A DNA stretch of 64,000 nucleotides from Nocardioidaceae bacterium (GTDB lineage Bacteria; Actinomycetota; Actinomycetes; Propionibacteriales; Nocardioidaceae): the NCBI GenBank assembly GCA_017744365.1, contig JAGIBL010000006.1, forward strand, positions 1 to 64,000, in the 5' to 3' direction. Both the position numbers and the translations under genes were made by a program. Below the pieces are notes generated by a model, which saw only the letters and a program-made list of their open reading frames with translations, had not been told where the DNA came from and searched no databases. This document shows, in pieces, positions 8,587 through 16,925 of this stretch (its first letter is position 1; every line of letters starts with the position of its first letter).

Positions 8587-9324
8587 ATGTCTGATGTGAA
8601 GAAGGCCGACGACGGCCGCCCGCCCTCGCTGGCCAGCCGCCTCGAGGAGCTCTGGCAGCGCGCGGCGGCCGCCGGCGAGGTGATGCCCGGCGAGCCGGCG
8701 CTGGCCCAGGCGCTCACCGCCAGCCGGCCGGCCCTGCGCGAGGCCCTGGTCCGGCTCGAGGAGCGCGGCTACATCACCCGCCGCCAGGGCGCGGACACGG
8801 CGATCAACCGGGCCATGCTCGACATCCCGGCCCGGCTCGACGAGAAGGTCGAGAACGGCAGCCTCATCAACGCCATGGGCAAGGAGTCCCGGGTCGAGCT
8901 GCTCGAGCTGCGCTGGGACGTGGCCACTCCCGAGGAGGTCGTCGAGTTCGGGGTCGACGAGGGCCAGGAAGTCCTGCGCACCAAGAAGATCTGGCACGCC
9001 GACGACACCCCGGTGATCCTCGCCCACGACACCATCCCGCTGCGCGCGAGCAAGCTGGACAAGTCCACGGTGGACGCCCGGATGTCGGTCTTCGAGCTCT
9101 GCGAGCTGCTCGGCAACCCGCGCGCCGACTGGGAGACGGTCTGGCTCGGCGCCGCCGTGCTCGGCGAGGACGCGGCGCTCATGCAGGGCTCCCCGGGCGA
9201 CCCGGTGCTCTCCCTCGACGTCACCGGGATCACCCGTTCCGGCGGCGCCGGCTACTGGGCCGCGGAGCGGCACCGGTCCGAGGCGTTCCGCTACGCGATG
9301 ATCCGCTCGATGGCGCGACGCTGA
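8587..9324 (+). CDS. GntR family transcriptional regulator with UTRA effector domain (HutC subfamily)
   Basis: 245 residues. A winged helix-turn-helix covers about residues 15-70, including EPALAQALTASRPALREALV and RLEERGYITRRQGADT. The rest fits a UTRA ligand-binding domain, with DEGQEVLRTKKIWHADDTPV and HDTIPLRASKL as typical strands. It is divergent from the NMT1 importer and followed by a VOC gene. The surrounding TGTCTGACA-like sites suggest that it controls the importer, both VOC genes and the luciferase-like monooxygenase. The recognition helix is slightly atypical (no Asp/Glu-rich N-cap), so the subfamily call is less certain than the family call. Confidence 0.87.
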   Translation: MSDVKKADDGRPPSLASRLEELWQRAAAAGEVMPGEPALAQALTASRPALREALVRLEERGYITRRQGADTAINRAMLDIPARLDEKVENGSLINAMGKESRVELLELRWDVATPEEVVEFGVDEGQEVLRTKKIWHADDTPVILAHDTIPLRASKLDKSTVDARMSVFELCELLGNPRADWETVWLGAAVLGEDAALMQGSPGDPVLSLDVTGITRSGGAGYWAAERHRSEAFRYAMIRSMARR

Positions 9325-9339
9325 TACGCTCGGCTCACT

Positions 9340-9348
9340 TGTCTGACA
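9340..9348. promoter_or_regulatory. Candidate GntR operator TGTCTGACA upstream of VOC gene
   Basis: TGTCTGACA is a perfect 9-bp palindrome with a single central base, 31 bp before the VOC start at 9380. A possible -10 element TACGCT lies just upstream at 9325-9330, so a protein bound here would sit at the start of the transcript. Confidence 0.5.
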
Positions 9349-9379
9349 TGTAGTCGGACCGAGATCGCGAGAGTGAGCC

Positions 9380-10318
9380 ATGAAGACGTCCGTCCTCCCC
9401 GCCCCGTCCGCCGCCGTCCTCGGCGCCCAGGAGATCGGCGGGCTCGCCGCGTTCCTGGGCGTCTTCGGCGGCCAGCCCCGCCGGCTGCCGGCCCTCTCCG
9501 CCGAGGCGGCGGGGCAGCTCTACGGCATCGACGCCCCGCTGGAGCAGGTGCTCATCGAGGAGCCCGGCTCGGCCGGGACCCTCCGGCTGGTGCGCACCCC
9601 CAACGCGGCGGTGCCGTTCCAGCCGCTGCAGGAGGGCCCGTACGGCGTCGACTACTACAGCCGGGACATCGAGCTGTCGCTGAGCATGCTGCGCGCGGCC
9701 GGCGGGAGCACCACCTCCCGGCTGGTCGGCTACTCCGGCGACCCCGCGTTCCACACCCCCGAGGAGACCGGGCACATCACCCACGAGCTGATGGTGGTCG
9801 GCCCCGAGGAGCTGCGGCTCTTCCTCACCGACGTGCGCCGCACCACCAACCCGTGGCCGACGCTGCTCTCCACCGACAGCGCCCGCACCCACTCCGAGCT
9901 GCTCCAGGTGGTCTGGGTGGTCGCCGACATCGAGGCCGAGCTGGCCTTCTGGCGCGACGAGGTCGGGATGATCGTGGTGCTCGACGAGATCCCCGAGCTC
10001 GAGGAGATGCAGGACCTGATGTTCACCCCGCGCAGCTCGCCGCTGCGCTGCGTGCACGTCACCGACGCGGTCGGCCACCACAAGATCGAGCTGCTCTCCT
10101 ACCCCGACGAGACGCTGGTGCCCTACCCGCACGGCGAGATCCGCGGCGGCCTGCACAGCGTCGCCTTCGACGTGCACGACCTGGAGGCGACCCTCCGGCT
10201 GCTGCCCAGCGCGACCTTCGGGCCGGTGGTCACCGCCGACCAGGGCCGCGGGCCGCAGCGGGTGGTCTCCGCGCTCTCGCCGAGCGGGTCGGTGCGGTTC
10301 GAGCTCTGGGAGGTCTAG
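9380..10318 (+). CDS. VOC (glyoxalase/extradiol dioxygenase fold) family protein, two-domain
   Basis: 312 residues comprising two vicinal-oxygen-chelate halves. The first begins AAVLGAQEIGGLAAFLGVFG; the second begins ELLQVVWVVADIEAELAFWR and ends SGSVRFELWEV, where the Glu is in the usual metal-ligand position. It is a clear paralogue of the protein at 11537-12499: both have HSELxxxxWVVxD, a TDVxR before it and a Y(P)D motif in the last third. The paralogues lie on opposite strands around an MFS gene. Reaction unknown: the fold includes isomerases, ring-cleaving dioxygenases and resistance proteins. It is probably regulated through TGTCTGACA at 9340. Its TAG stop and that of the MFS gene overlap in one CTAG. 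Confidence 0.8.
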   Translation: MKTSVLPAPSAAVLGAQEIGGLAAFLGVFGGQPRRLPALSAEAAGQLYGIDAPLEQVLIEEPGSAGTLRLVRTPNAAVPFQPLQEGPYGVDYYSRDIELSLSMLRAAGGSTTSRLVGYSGDPAFHTPEETGHITHELMVVGPEELRLFLTDVRRTTNPWPTLLSTDSARTHSELLQVVWVVADIEAELAFWRDEVGMIVVLDEIPELEEMQDLMFTPRSSPLRCVHVTDAVGHHKIELLSYPDETLVPYPHGEIRGGLHSVAFDVHDLEATLRLLPSATFGPVVTADQGRGPQRVVSALSPSGSVRFELWEV

Positions 10319-11529
10319 GGAACCCGGCCGGGCGCGACCAGCGCGCGTCCGGCCAGCTCGTCCTCGACCGAGCCGGCTCGAGTGGCCGCCGCGAGCAGCA
10401 CCGCGAGCACGCCGGCCAGCACGCTGAGCCCCACCAGGGGCACGGTCCAGCCGTCGGTCGCCTCGTGCACGATGCCGACCAGGAACGGCCCCGGGATCGC
10501 GAACAGGTAGCCCACCGACTGGGCGAACCCGGAGAGTGCCGCGGTGCCCTCGGGGGTGCGGGCGCGCAGCGCGATCAGCGCCATGATGACCGGGAACGAG
10601 CCCTGCCCGACCCCGAGGAGCACCGCCCACAGCCACGGCACCGCGTCCGGCGCGAGCACCAGCCCGAGGTAGCCCGCCGGGTAGCAGGCCACCACCGCGA
10701 CCGCGAGCAGCGCGGTGTGCCGGCCACGCGCGACCACCGCCGGGAACAGGAACGAGAGCGGCACGCTGGTCGCGGTGATGAGGCCGAGCATGAATCCGGC
10801 GTCCGCGGCCGAGGTGCCGGCGTCGACGTACACCGTGGCCAGCCAGCCGAAGATCGTGTACGCCTGGACCGCCTGCAGCCCGAAGACGACCGCCACCAGC
10901 CAGCCCACCCGCGAGCGGGCCACCGCGCCCAGGGTCAGCGCCGAGCCGGGCGCGGACAGCACCCGGTCGTGCCGGGCCAGCACCAGCAGCGGGACCGCGG
11001 CGAGCACCGCCGTGGCCGCCCAGACCCCGATCCCCCACCGCCACGAGCCCAGCCCCCGCGCGACCGGCACGCTCAGCGCCGAGGACGCCGCGACGCCGAG
11101 GGCGAAGGAGGTCGAGTAGAGCGCGGTGACCAGCCCGATGCGCTCCGGGAAGTGCCGCCGCACCAGCGAGGGCAGCAGCACGTTCGCGACCGCCATCCCG
11201 GCCAGCGCCGCGAAGCTGAGCAGCAGGAAGCCGAGCGGCGCGTCCAGCACCGCCCGGCCGGCCAGCCCGGCCACGGAGACCGCGACCGCGCCGAGCGCGA
11301 CCCGGTGCACCCCGAGGCGACGGGCCAGCAGCGGGGCGACCGCGCCGACCAGCGCGAAGGCCAGCACCGGCAGCGTCGTGAGCAGGCTGCGCCCGAACGG
11401 CCCGAGGCCGGTGCCCCGGGAGACCTCGTCGAGCAGCGGGCCGACCGAGACGGCGACCGGGCGCAGGTTGAACGCGAGCACCAGGATCGCGGCCAGGGCG
11501 ATCCCGGTGGCCCGCCGCTCGGAGGTCAC
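10315..11529 (-). CDS. MFS transporter, CynX/NimT-like
   Basis: 404 residues with twelve hydrophobic segments. The N-terminal helix reads ATGIALAAILVLAFNLRPVA followed by SVGPLLDEV, the hallmark of the CynX/NimT (cyanate and 2-nitroimidazole transporter) subfamily. A later helix has MLGLITATSVPLSFLFPAV. A GTG at 11529, seven bases after the VOC stop at 11537, gives the usual length; upstream open sequence only adds the antisense of the VOC 3' end. As the last gene after the LLM and VOC genes it probably moves a substrate or product of the same pathway. Confidence 0.85.
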   Translation of the reverse strand: MTSERRATGIALAAILVLAFNLRPVAVSVGPLLDEVSRGTGLGPFGRSLLTTLPVLAFALVGAVAPLLARRLGVHRVALGAVAVSVAGLAGRAVLDAPLGFLLLSFAALAGMAVANVLLPSLVRRHFPERIGLVTALYSTSFALGVAASSALSVPVARGLGSWRWGIGVWAATAVLAAVPLLVLARHDRVLSAPGSALTLGAVARSRVGWLVAVVFGLQAVQAYTIFGWLATVYVDAGTSAADAGFMLGLITATSVPLSFLFPAVVARGRHTALLAVAVVACYPAGYLGLVLAPDAVPWLWAVLLGVGQGSFPVIMALIALRARTPEGTAALSGFAQSVGYLFAIPGPFLVGIVHEATDGWTVPLVGLSVLAGVLAVLLAAATRAGSVEDELAGRALVAPGRVP

Positions 11530-11536
11530 CGGGCGC

Positions 11537-12499
11537 TCACCGCGGGAGTGGGGAGTCGGGCCCACCCACGGGGCTGCGCACCTCGAACCGGGTGCCCGTC
11601 GGCGAGGTGGCACTCACGGCGCGCACCCAGCCGTCCCGTGGGTCGTCGTACCGGACCGCCTCGCCGAACCGCGCCGAGGGCAGCGCCTCGATCACCTTGT
11701 CCAGGTCGTCGGCCCAGTAGACCGAGCCGAACAGGCCACCGCGCAGCGGCCAGCTCGGCGCCATCGCGATCTCCTGGTCGGGGTAGCCCATGAACTCCAC
11801 CTTGGTGTTCAGCCCGGCGTCGACCACGTTGATGCACTCCAGCAGCGTCGGCTCCGGGTGGTACATCAGCGCGACCATGGCCTCGTTCTCGGCGTAGCCG
11901 TGGAAGTCCATGCTCACGCCGACCTCCTCGGTCCAGAAGGCGCGCTCCCGGGCGAGGTCGTCGACCACCCAGCAGATCTCGATGAGCTCGGAGTGCACCC
12001 GGTCGGGGTCGGCGTCGAGCACGCTGTGGTACCGGTTCGGCGAGCGCTCCACGTCGGTGATGTAGAGGGTCAGCTCGTCAGGCCCCTGGAACAGGCACTC
12101 GTAGCGCTTCCCCCAGTCGGCCGCGTCCGGGTGCATCGAGGGCTCCAGCCCGCAGGGCACGAAGCCGGTGACGTTGTGCGCCCCGGCCGCGGTCATCATG
12201 GCCATCGTCAGCTCGACGTCGCTGGAGAAGAAGTCCAGCGCGTACGGCCCGCCGCGCAGCGGGGCGAACGGCTCGGCGTCGTACGGCGTCTCGACCACGC
12301 GCACGGTCCGGTCGGACCCGGGCGTGACCAGCTCGAGCAGCCGGGCCGGCCCGTCCAGGCCGTAGAGCGCACCGGCGGCGGAGGCCGGCAGCTCCACGAC
12401 CCGGCGGGCCTGCATCCCGAGCGCGGACAGGAAGGTGGCCATCCGGCCCAGGTCGGTGGCGCCGACCAGGGCGGAGGTCGGGTAGCTGAGCAGCGACAT
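11537..12499 (-). CDS. VOC family protein, two-domain, paralogue of the 9380 gene
   Basis: 320 residues in two VOC halves, starting MSLLSYPTSALVGATDLGRM and ATFLSALGMQARRVV; the second half starts HSELIEICWVVDDLARERAF and ends SPTGTRFEVRSPV. A Glu in FEV is in the usual metal-ligand place, and the His of HSEL is conserved in both paralogues. GAGGAGC lies 4-5 bases before the ATG, in the nine-base gap after the LLM monooxygenase, so the two are translated from one message. I infer a role in the same pathway as the monooxygenase, perhaps on a ring-hydroxylated intermediate, but nothing in the sequence fixes the reaction. Confidence 0.82.
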   Translation of the reverse strand: MSLLSYPTSALVGATDLGRMATFLSALGMQARRVVELPASAAGALYGLDGPARLLELVTPGSDRTVRVVETPYDAEPFAPLRGGPYALDFFSSDVELTMAMMTAAGAHNVTGFVPCGLEPSMHPDAADWGKRYECLFQGPDELTLYITDVERSPNRYHSVLDADPDRVHSELIEICWVVDDLARERAFWTEEVGVSMDFHGYAENEAMVALMYHPEPTLLECINVVDAGLNTKVEFMGYPDQEIAMAPSWPLRGGLFGSVYWADDLDKVIEALPSARFGEAVRYDDPRDGWVRAVSATSPTGTRFEVRSPVGGPDSPLPR

Positions 12500-12508
12500 C
12501 GTGGCTCC

Positions 12509-13552
12509 TCAGCCGACCGGCTGGGCCGTGGTCACGGTCTCCGGCAGCCGTGGCGCGACCTCGGTGGCGAACAGCCGCAGCGACTCGCGCACCTCGGCGG
12601 GGCTGAGCTCGGGCAGGTGCACCATCAGGTCGAGCCGGTCCGCGCGGACCTCCTCCTGGTACGACGCCAGCTGGGCGGCCACGCTCTCCGGGCTGCCGAC
12701 GATGTAGCCGCGCCGCTCCAGAGCGTCCGGGAAGTGGGTCGGCTCCTCGGCGCTGAACAGCCCGTTCTGCACGGCCTCGAAGTAGTACCGGTCCTTGAGC
12801 GGGTCGCCGTCGGCGTAGACGGCATAGCTCGCGCTCGCCCGCCGGACGGCCTCCTCGTCGGTGGGCGCGACCACGATGATCCGCACCGCCCGCGTCTCCC
12901 CTGCCCCGCCGGCGTCCCGGTAGGTCTTGATGTAGGGGCCCTGCGCCGCCGGCACCTCGGCCTGGCCCATCACGAAGTGCAGCCCGTTGCGGGCCGCGAA
13001 CTCGATCGTCGGAGCGTCCCGAGCCGCCACCCAGAGCCGGCTCAGCAGCGTCCGCGAGTCGACGTCGACCGGACCGAGCGCGTCCTCGAAGGCCGAGCGC
13101 CCCTGGCTGCCGAGCAGCTCCAGCAGCTCGCTCATCGCGTCGCGGAACGCGGCCCGGCGCTCCTCCGAGGTGTACACCGTGGGCAGGAAGACGGCCGGCT
13201 CGTCGCCGCCGGCACCGAGCCCGTAGAAGGTGCGCCCCTCGGCGAGCAGGTCGAGCGTCAGCATCGACTCGACCACCCGCCACTGCTTCTCGAACGAGAT
13301 CACCTTGACCCCGGTGCCGAGCTTGATCCGGCCGGTGCGCGCTGCGGCGAACGCGATCACGTGCTCGGGGAACGCGATCCGCCCCGGGAAGTCCCCCTTG
13401 GGGAAGTGGTGCTCCCCGAACATGAACGAGTCGAAGCCCAGCTCCTCGGCGAGGACCACGTCCGCGATCGTCTGGTCGATCGACTCCCGATCCGACATCG
13501 CCGCCGACGCCCACTGCTGGTGCATGACTCCAAAAGAACCGACTGCCGCCAC
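12509..13552 (-). CDS. LLM class flavin-dependent monooxygenase (luciferase-like, F420/FMN family)
   Basis: 347 residues of the bacterial luciferase TIM-barrel family. Landmarks are LAEELGFDSFMFGEHHFPKG near residues 34-53, ARTGRIKLGTGVKVISFEKQ, and RLWVAARDAPTIEFAARNGL. The GEHH motif is typical of the luciferase group. Such enzymes use reduced FMN from a separate reductase, consistent with the flavin reductase at 4468. A strong AGGGAGG lies about six bases before the GTG at 13552. The upstream region has TGTCAGACA at 13593-13601, suggesting GntR control. Confidence 0.88.
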   Translation of the reverse strand: MAAVGSFGVMHQQWASAAMSDRESIDQTIADVVLAEELGFDSFMFGEHHFPKGDFPGRIAFPEHVIAFAAARTGRIKLGTGVKVISFEKQWRVVESMLTLDLLAEGRTFYGLGAGGDEPAVFLPTVYTSEERRAAFRDAMSELLELLGSQGRSAFEDALGPVDVDSRTLLSRLWVAARDAPTIEFAARNGLHFVMGQAEVPAAQGPYIKTYRDAGGAGETRAVRIIVVAPTDEEAVRRASASYAVYADGDPLKDRYYFEAVQNGLFSAEEPTHFPDALERRGYIVGSPESVAAQLASYQEEVRADRLDLMVHLPELSPAEVRESLRLFATEVAPRLPETVTTAQPVG

Positions 13553-13591
13553 TGCGACCTCCCTGTGGCACTGCTCCAGCCTCCGGGCTAG

Positions 13592-13602
13592 ATGTCAGAC
13601 AT
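13592..13602. promoter_or_regulatory. Candidate GntR operator ATGTCAGACAT upstream of LLM gene
   Basis: ATGTCAGACAT is a perfect 11-bp palindrome 40 bp before the LLM monooxygenase start. Its TGTC-N-GACA core is the same as at 9340. A related, imperfect copy TGTCTGACT lies at 13659-13667, overlapping the stop codon of the SMR gene. Confidence 0.5.
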
Positions 13603-13665
13603 GTGCCATCGCGCTCAGCGTAGGCAGAACCGCCTCACGGCGCAAGCGAGGGTCGAAGTGTCTGA

Positions 13666-13998
13666 CTAGTGCGCACCCTGCAGGTTCAGCAGCACCACGC
13701 CGGCGATGATCATCGCGAGGCCGGACACCTTGACCAGGCTCCAGGACTCGCCGAGCCAGAGCGCGCCGATGAGCGCGACCGCGGCGGTGCCCAGGCCGGA
13801 CCAGAGCGCGTAGGCCGTCGAGACCGGGAGCCTCTGCACCACGACGGCCAGCAACGCGATCGAGATCGCATACCCGGCGATCACCAGGGCCGACCAGCCA
13901 GGGTCGCGGAACCCGTGGGTGCGGGGCAGCGCCGAGGTGGCGGCCACCTCGATTCCGATCGCTCCGACCAGGAGAACCAGCGCGGCGTACACGGTCAC
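13666..13998 (-). CDS. SMR family multidrug efflux protein (EmrE/QacE type)
   Basis: 110 residues and four membrane helices. Helix 1 reads YAALVLLVGAIGIEVAATSA with the essential membrane Glu (residue 17 from the GTG at 13998), and helix 3 has the family motif STAYALWSGLGTAAVALIG, including the conserved Trp. It should work as an antiparallel dimer exchanging cations for protons. The start may instead be the next GTG at 13992, which would put the Glu at position 15 and give better spacing from AGAAAGG. It is divergent from a TetR gene, and the shared double operator at 14008-14045 implies induction by a substrate. Confidence 0.88.
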   Translation of the reverse strand: MTVYAALVLLVGAIGIEVAATSALPRTHGFRDPGWSALVIAGYAISIALLAVVVQRLPVSTAYALWSGLGTAAVALIGALWLGESWSLVKVSGLAMIIAGVVLLNLQGAH

Positions 13999-14007
13999 AT
14001 GCCTTTC

Positions 14008-14045
14008 TGTAGCGAGTGCTACGGAGGATCGTAGCACTCGCTACA
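14008..14045. promoter_or_regulatory. Double TetR operator: perfect 16-bp inverted repeat
   Basis: TGTAGCGAGTGCTACG (14008-14023) and its exact reverse complement (14030-14045) flank GAGGAT. Each arm is itself a near-palindrome, GTAGC-GAGT-GCTAC and GTAGC-ACTC-GCTAC, so two operators sit side by side, centred 22 bp apart. They cover the whole promoter region between the SMR start (13998) and the TetR start (14055). Possible -10 elements are TACACT at 14042-14047 for TetR and, on the minus strand, TACGAT at 14028-14033 for SMR. Confidence 0.8.
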
Positions 14046-14054
14046 CTGGACCGC

Positions 14055-14609
14055 ATGCCGAATAAGGACGAGTGGACGGTGCTCGCCACCGACTACGCCC
14101 ACGAGCACGGGCTGACCGGGCTGACGCTGCGCCCGCTGGCCGCTGCCCTCGGCACCAGCGACCGGATGCTGCTCTACCACTTCGGCACCAAGGACGAGCT
14201 GCTCGCCGCGATCCTGCGCGAGTCCAACGACCGGGGCGTCGCCGTGGTGGACGCGCTGCCGCCGTCGGCCGACCTGCGCACCGCCGTGCTCGACCTGTGG
14301 GCGGCGGTGCAGCATCCCGCGATGGAGCCGTGCGTCCGGCTCTACGTCGAGGCCTCCGCGCTCGGCCTGTTCGGCCGCGAGCCCTACGCCTCGGTCCTCC
14401 GCGAGGCCAACCGGGTCTGGATGAGGTCCCTGGCCGGCTTCCTGACCCGCTCCGGCGTGGAGACCCGGCTGGCCACCCGCGCGGCCCGCGTCGTCGACGC
14501 CGCCTTCATGGGCTTCCAGCTCGACCTGCCGCTCTACGGCGGGAGCAGGTCGTCGGTGAAGCGCTCGGTGGCCGACCTGGCCGACGCCGTCGCGGCGCTC
14601 GCCGGCTGA
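14055..14609 (+). CDS. TetR/AcrR family transcriptional regulator
   Basis: 184 residues. The N-terminal helix-turn-helix reads GLTLRPLAAALGTSDRMLLY followed by HFGTKDELLAAIL, the standard TetR pattern; the C-terminal helices would bind the ligand. It is divergent from the SMR exporter and almost certainly represses both through the double operator at 14008-14045. The ATG at 14055 lies seven bases after TACACT with no ribosome-binding site, so the message is probably leaderless. An earlier in-frame GTG at 14016 would be inside the operator and is rejected. Confidence 0.9.
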   Translation: MPNKDEWTVLATDYAHEHGLTGLTLRPLAAALGTSDRMLLYHFGTKDELLAAILRESNDRGVAVVDALPPSADLRTAVLDLWAAVQHPAMEPCVRLYVEASALGLFGREPYASVLREANRVWMRSLAGFLTRSGVETRLATRAARVVDAAFMGFQLDLPLYGGSRSSVKRSVADLADAVAALAG

Positions 14610-14632
14610 AGTTCGCTCCCTGTTTCCCTGAC

Positions 14633-14647
14633 GGCCCGGACCGGGCC
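14633..14647. terminator. Short GC hairpin after TetR gene
   Basis: GGCCCGG (14633-14639) and CCGGGCC (14641-14647) are perfectly complementary around a single A, as an inverted repeat 24 bp after the TetR stop. A one-base loop would need to open by a pair or two. There is no T-run, so it may be a weak terminator or simply the first of two tandem hairpins before the ABC genes. Confidence 0.3.
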
Positions 14648-14663
14648 AACCAGCGTCCCTAGC

Positions 14664-14686
14664 GTCCTTCCCGTCTCGGGAAGGAC
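14664..14686 (+). promoter_or_regulatory. Perfect hairpin that buries the ribosome-binding site of the ABC gene
   Basis: GTCCTTCCCG (14664-14673), loop TCT, and CGGGAAGGAC (14677-14686) form an exact 10-bp stem. The right arm contains AAGGA (14681-14685), the only Shine-Dalgarno candidate, six bases before the ATG at 14692. In RNA the site would be closed, so translation should depend on something that opens the stem, or the repeat may act as a DNA operator. Confidence 0.6.
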
Positions 14687-14691
14687 AACGC

Positions 14692-15563
<872 letters not shown>

Positions 15564-15567
<4 letters not shown>

Positions 15568-16901
15568 CGACCGCCTACGCTCCGCCCGAGGTGGCGCCGG
15601 CACCACTGCTGCCGGGCCTCCGCTTCGAGCTGGTCAAGCTGCTCTCGCCGTGGCGGGTCCGGCTGCTGCTGCTCGCCTGCCTGGTCGCGCCGGCCGCGTT
15701 CGTCGCCGTGGTCAGCGCCCAGACCTCACTGCCGACCGACACCGTCTTCGGCCGCTGGATGCACGCCACCGGCTTCGCGGGCTCGCTGGTCGTGCTCGCG
15801 TTCGCCTGCAGCTGGGGGCTGCCGCTGCTGACCTCGCTCGTCGCCGGCGACGTCTTCGCCGCGGAGGACCGGCTCGGCACCTGGCGACACCTCCTGGTCG
15901 CGGTCCGCTCGCCCCGCCGGATCTTCGCCGCCAAGGCGCTGGCCGCACTGAGCGTGGTGGTGCTGCTGGTGGTGGCGATCGGCCTGTCCAGCGTCCTGGG
16001 CGGCGTCCTCACCGTCGGCGCCCACCCGCTCGTCGGCCTGGACGGGCACACCCTCGGTGCCGGCGAGGCGGCGCGCACCGTGCTGCTCGCCTGGCTCTGC
16101 GTGCTGCCGCCCACGCTGGCGCTCGCGGCCGTCGGGCTGCTCGGCTCGGTGGTGCTCGGCCGGTCTCCGATGGGGCTGCTGCTGCCGGCGGTGCTGGCGC
16201 TGACGATGAACCTGGTGCTGCTGCTCCCGGTCCCGGTGCCGCTCCGGCTGGCCCTGCCCAGCAACGCCTTCCTGGCCTGGCGCGGCCTGTTCACCGAGCC
16301 CGCGCACACCGGCCCCCTGCTGCTCGGCACCGCGGTCAGCCTGTTCTGGGCCGTCCTCGCCACCGCGCTCGCGTACGTGCTCTTCCTGCGCCGCGACTTC
16401 ACCGACCTCGCGTACGACGGCGCCGGCCGGCGCGCGATCGCCGCGGCCGCGCTGCCGCTCGCCGGGCTGGCCGGGATCGGCGCCCTGGCGATCGGCGTGC
16501 TCACGCCCGCGAGCGGGACCGGCATCGAGAAGGCGAAGGTCGAGGCGTCGCTGGCGACGGCGTACGGGCACCTCTACCGGCTGCAGGCCGCGCAGCTGCA
16601 CCGGCCCGCGGTGACCGAGGCGCAGCTCGCGGCCAGCGCCGACTGCGACAAGGGCGGGACCCGGGTCGTCGACCGCGGCCCCGGCCACGACTGGCGCTGC
16701 GTCGTCTCCTGGCACCTGCCCGGGACCAGCGCCGTCGGCACCGCGATCTACCAGCTCGACGTGACCGCGGAAGGGCGGTACGTCGCGGACGGAGACGGAC
16801 CGAAGGAGGTGAACGGCAACTTCTGGGTGCGCACGCCGTCCGGTGACGCACCGAACCCCCTCTGGCAGCTCGACGGCTACGTCGACCTGCTCGACGACTG
16901 A
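15564..16901 (+). CDS. ABC transporter permease (ABC-2 type) with C-terminal extracytoplasmic domain
   Basis: 445 residues. Six or seven hydrophobic segments fill the first 325 residues (for example ALSVVVLLVVAIGLSSVLGG). After the last helix (AAAALPLAGLAGIGALAIGV) comes an about 115-residue hydrophilic tail with two Cys (SADCDKGG and WRCVVSW), which could form a disulfide, and a WHLPG...YQLDV beta-like stretch. The tail is unlike classical ABC-2 permeases and may bind substrate or peptidoglycan outside. The GTG start overlaps the ATPase stop. Confidence 0.75.
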
Positions 16902-16925
16902 CCTATGCGAAGGGAACGACCCGCC

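Noticed and set aside
14633-14647. A GC hairpin as a true intrinsic terminator of TetR
   Set aside because: There is no T-run and the loop is one base, so I list it only as a weak candidate.
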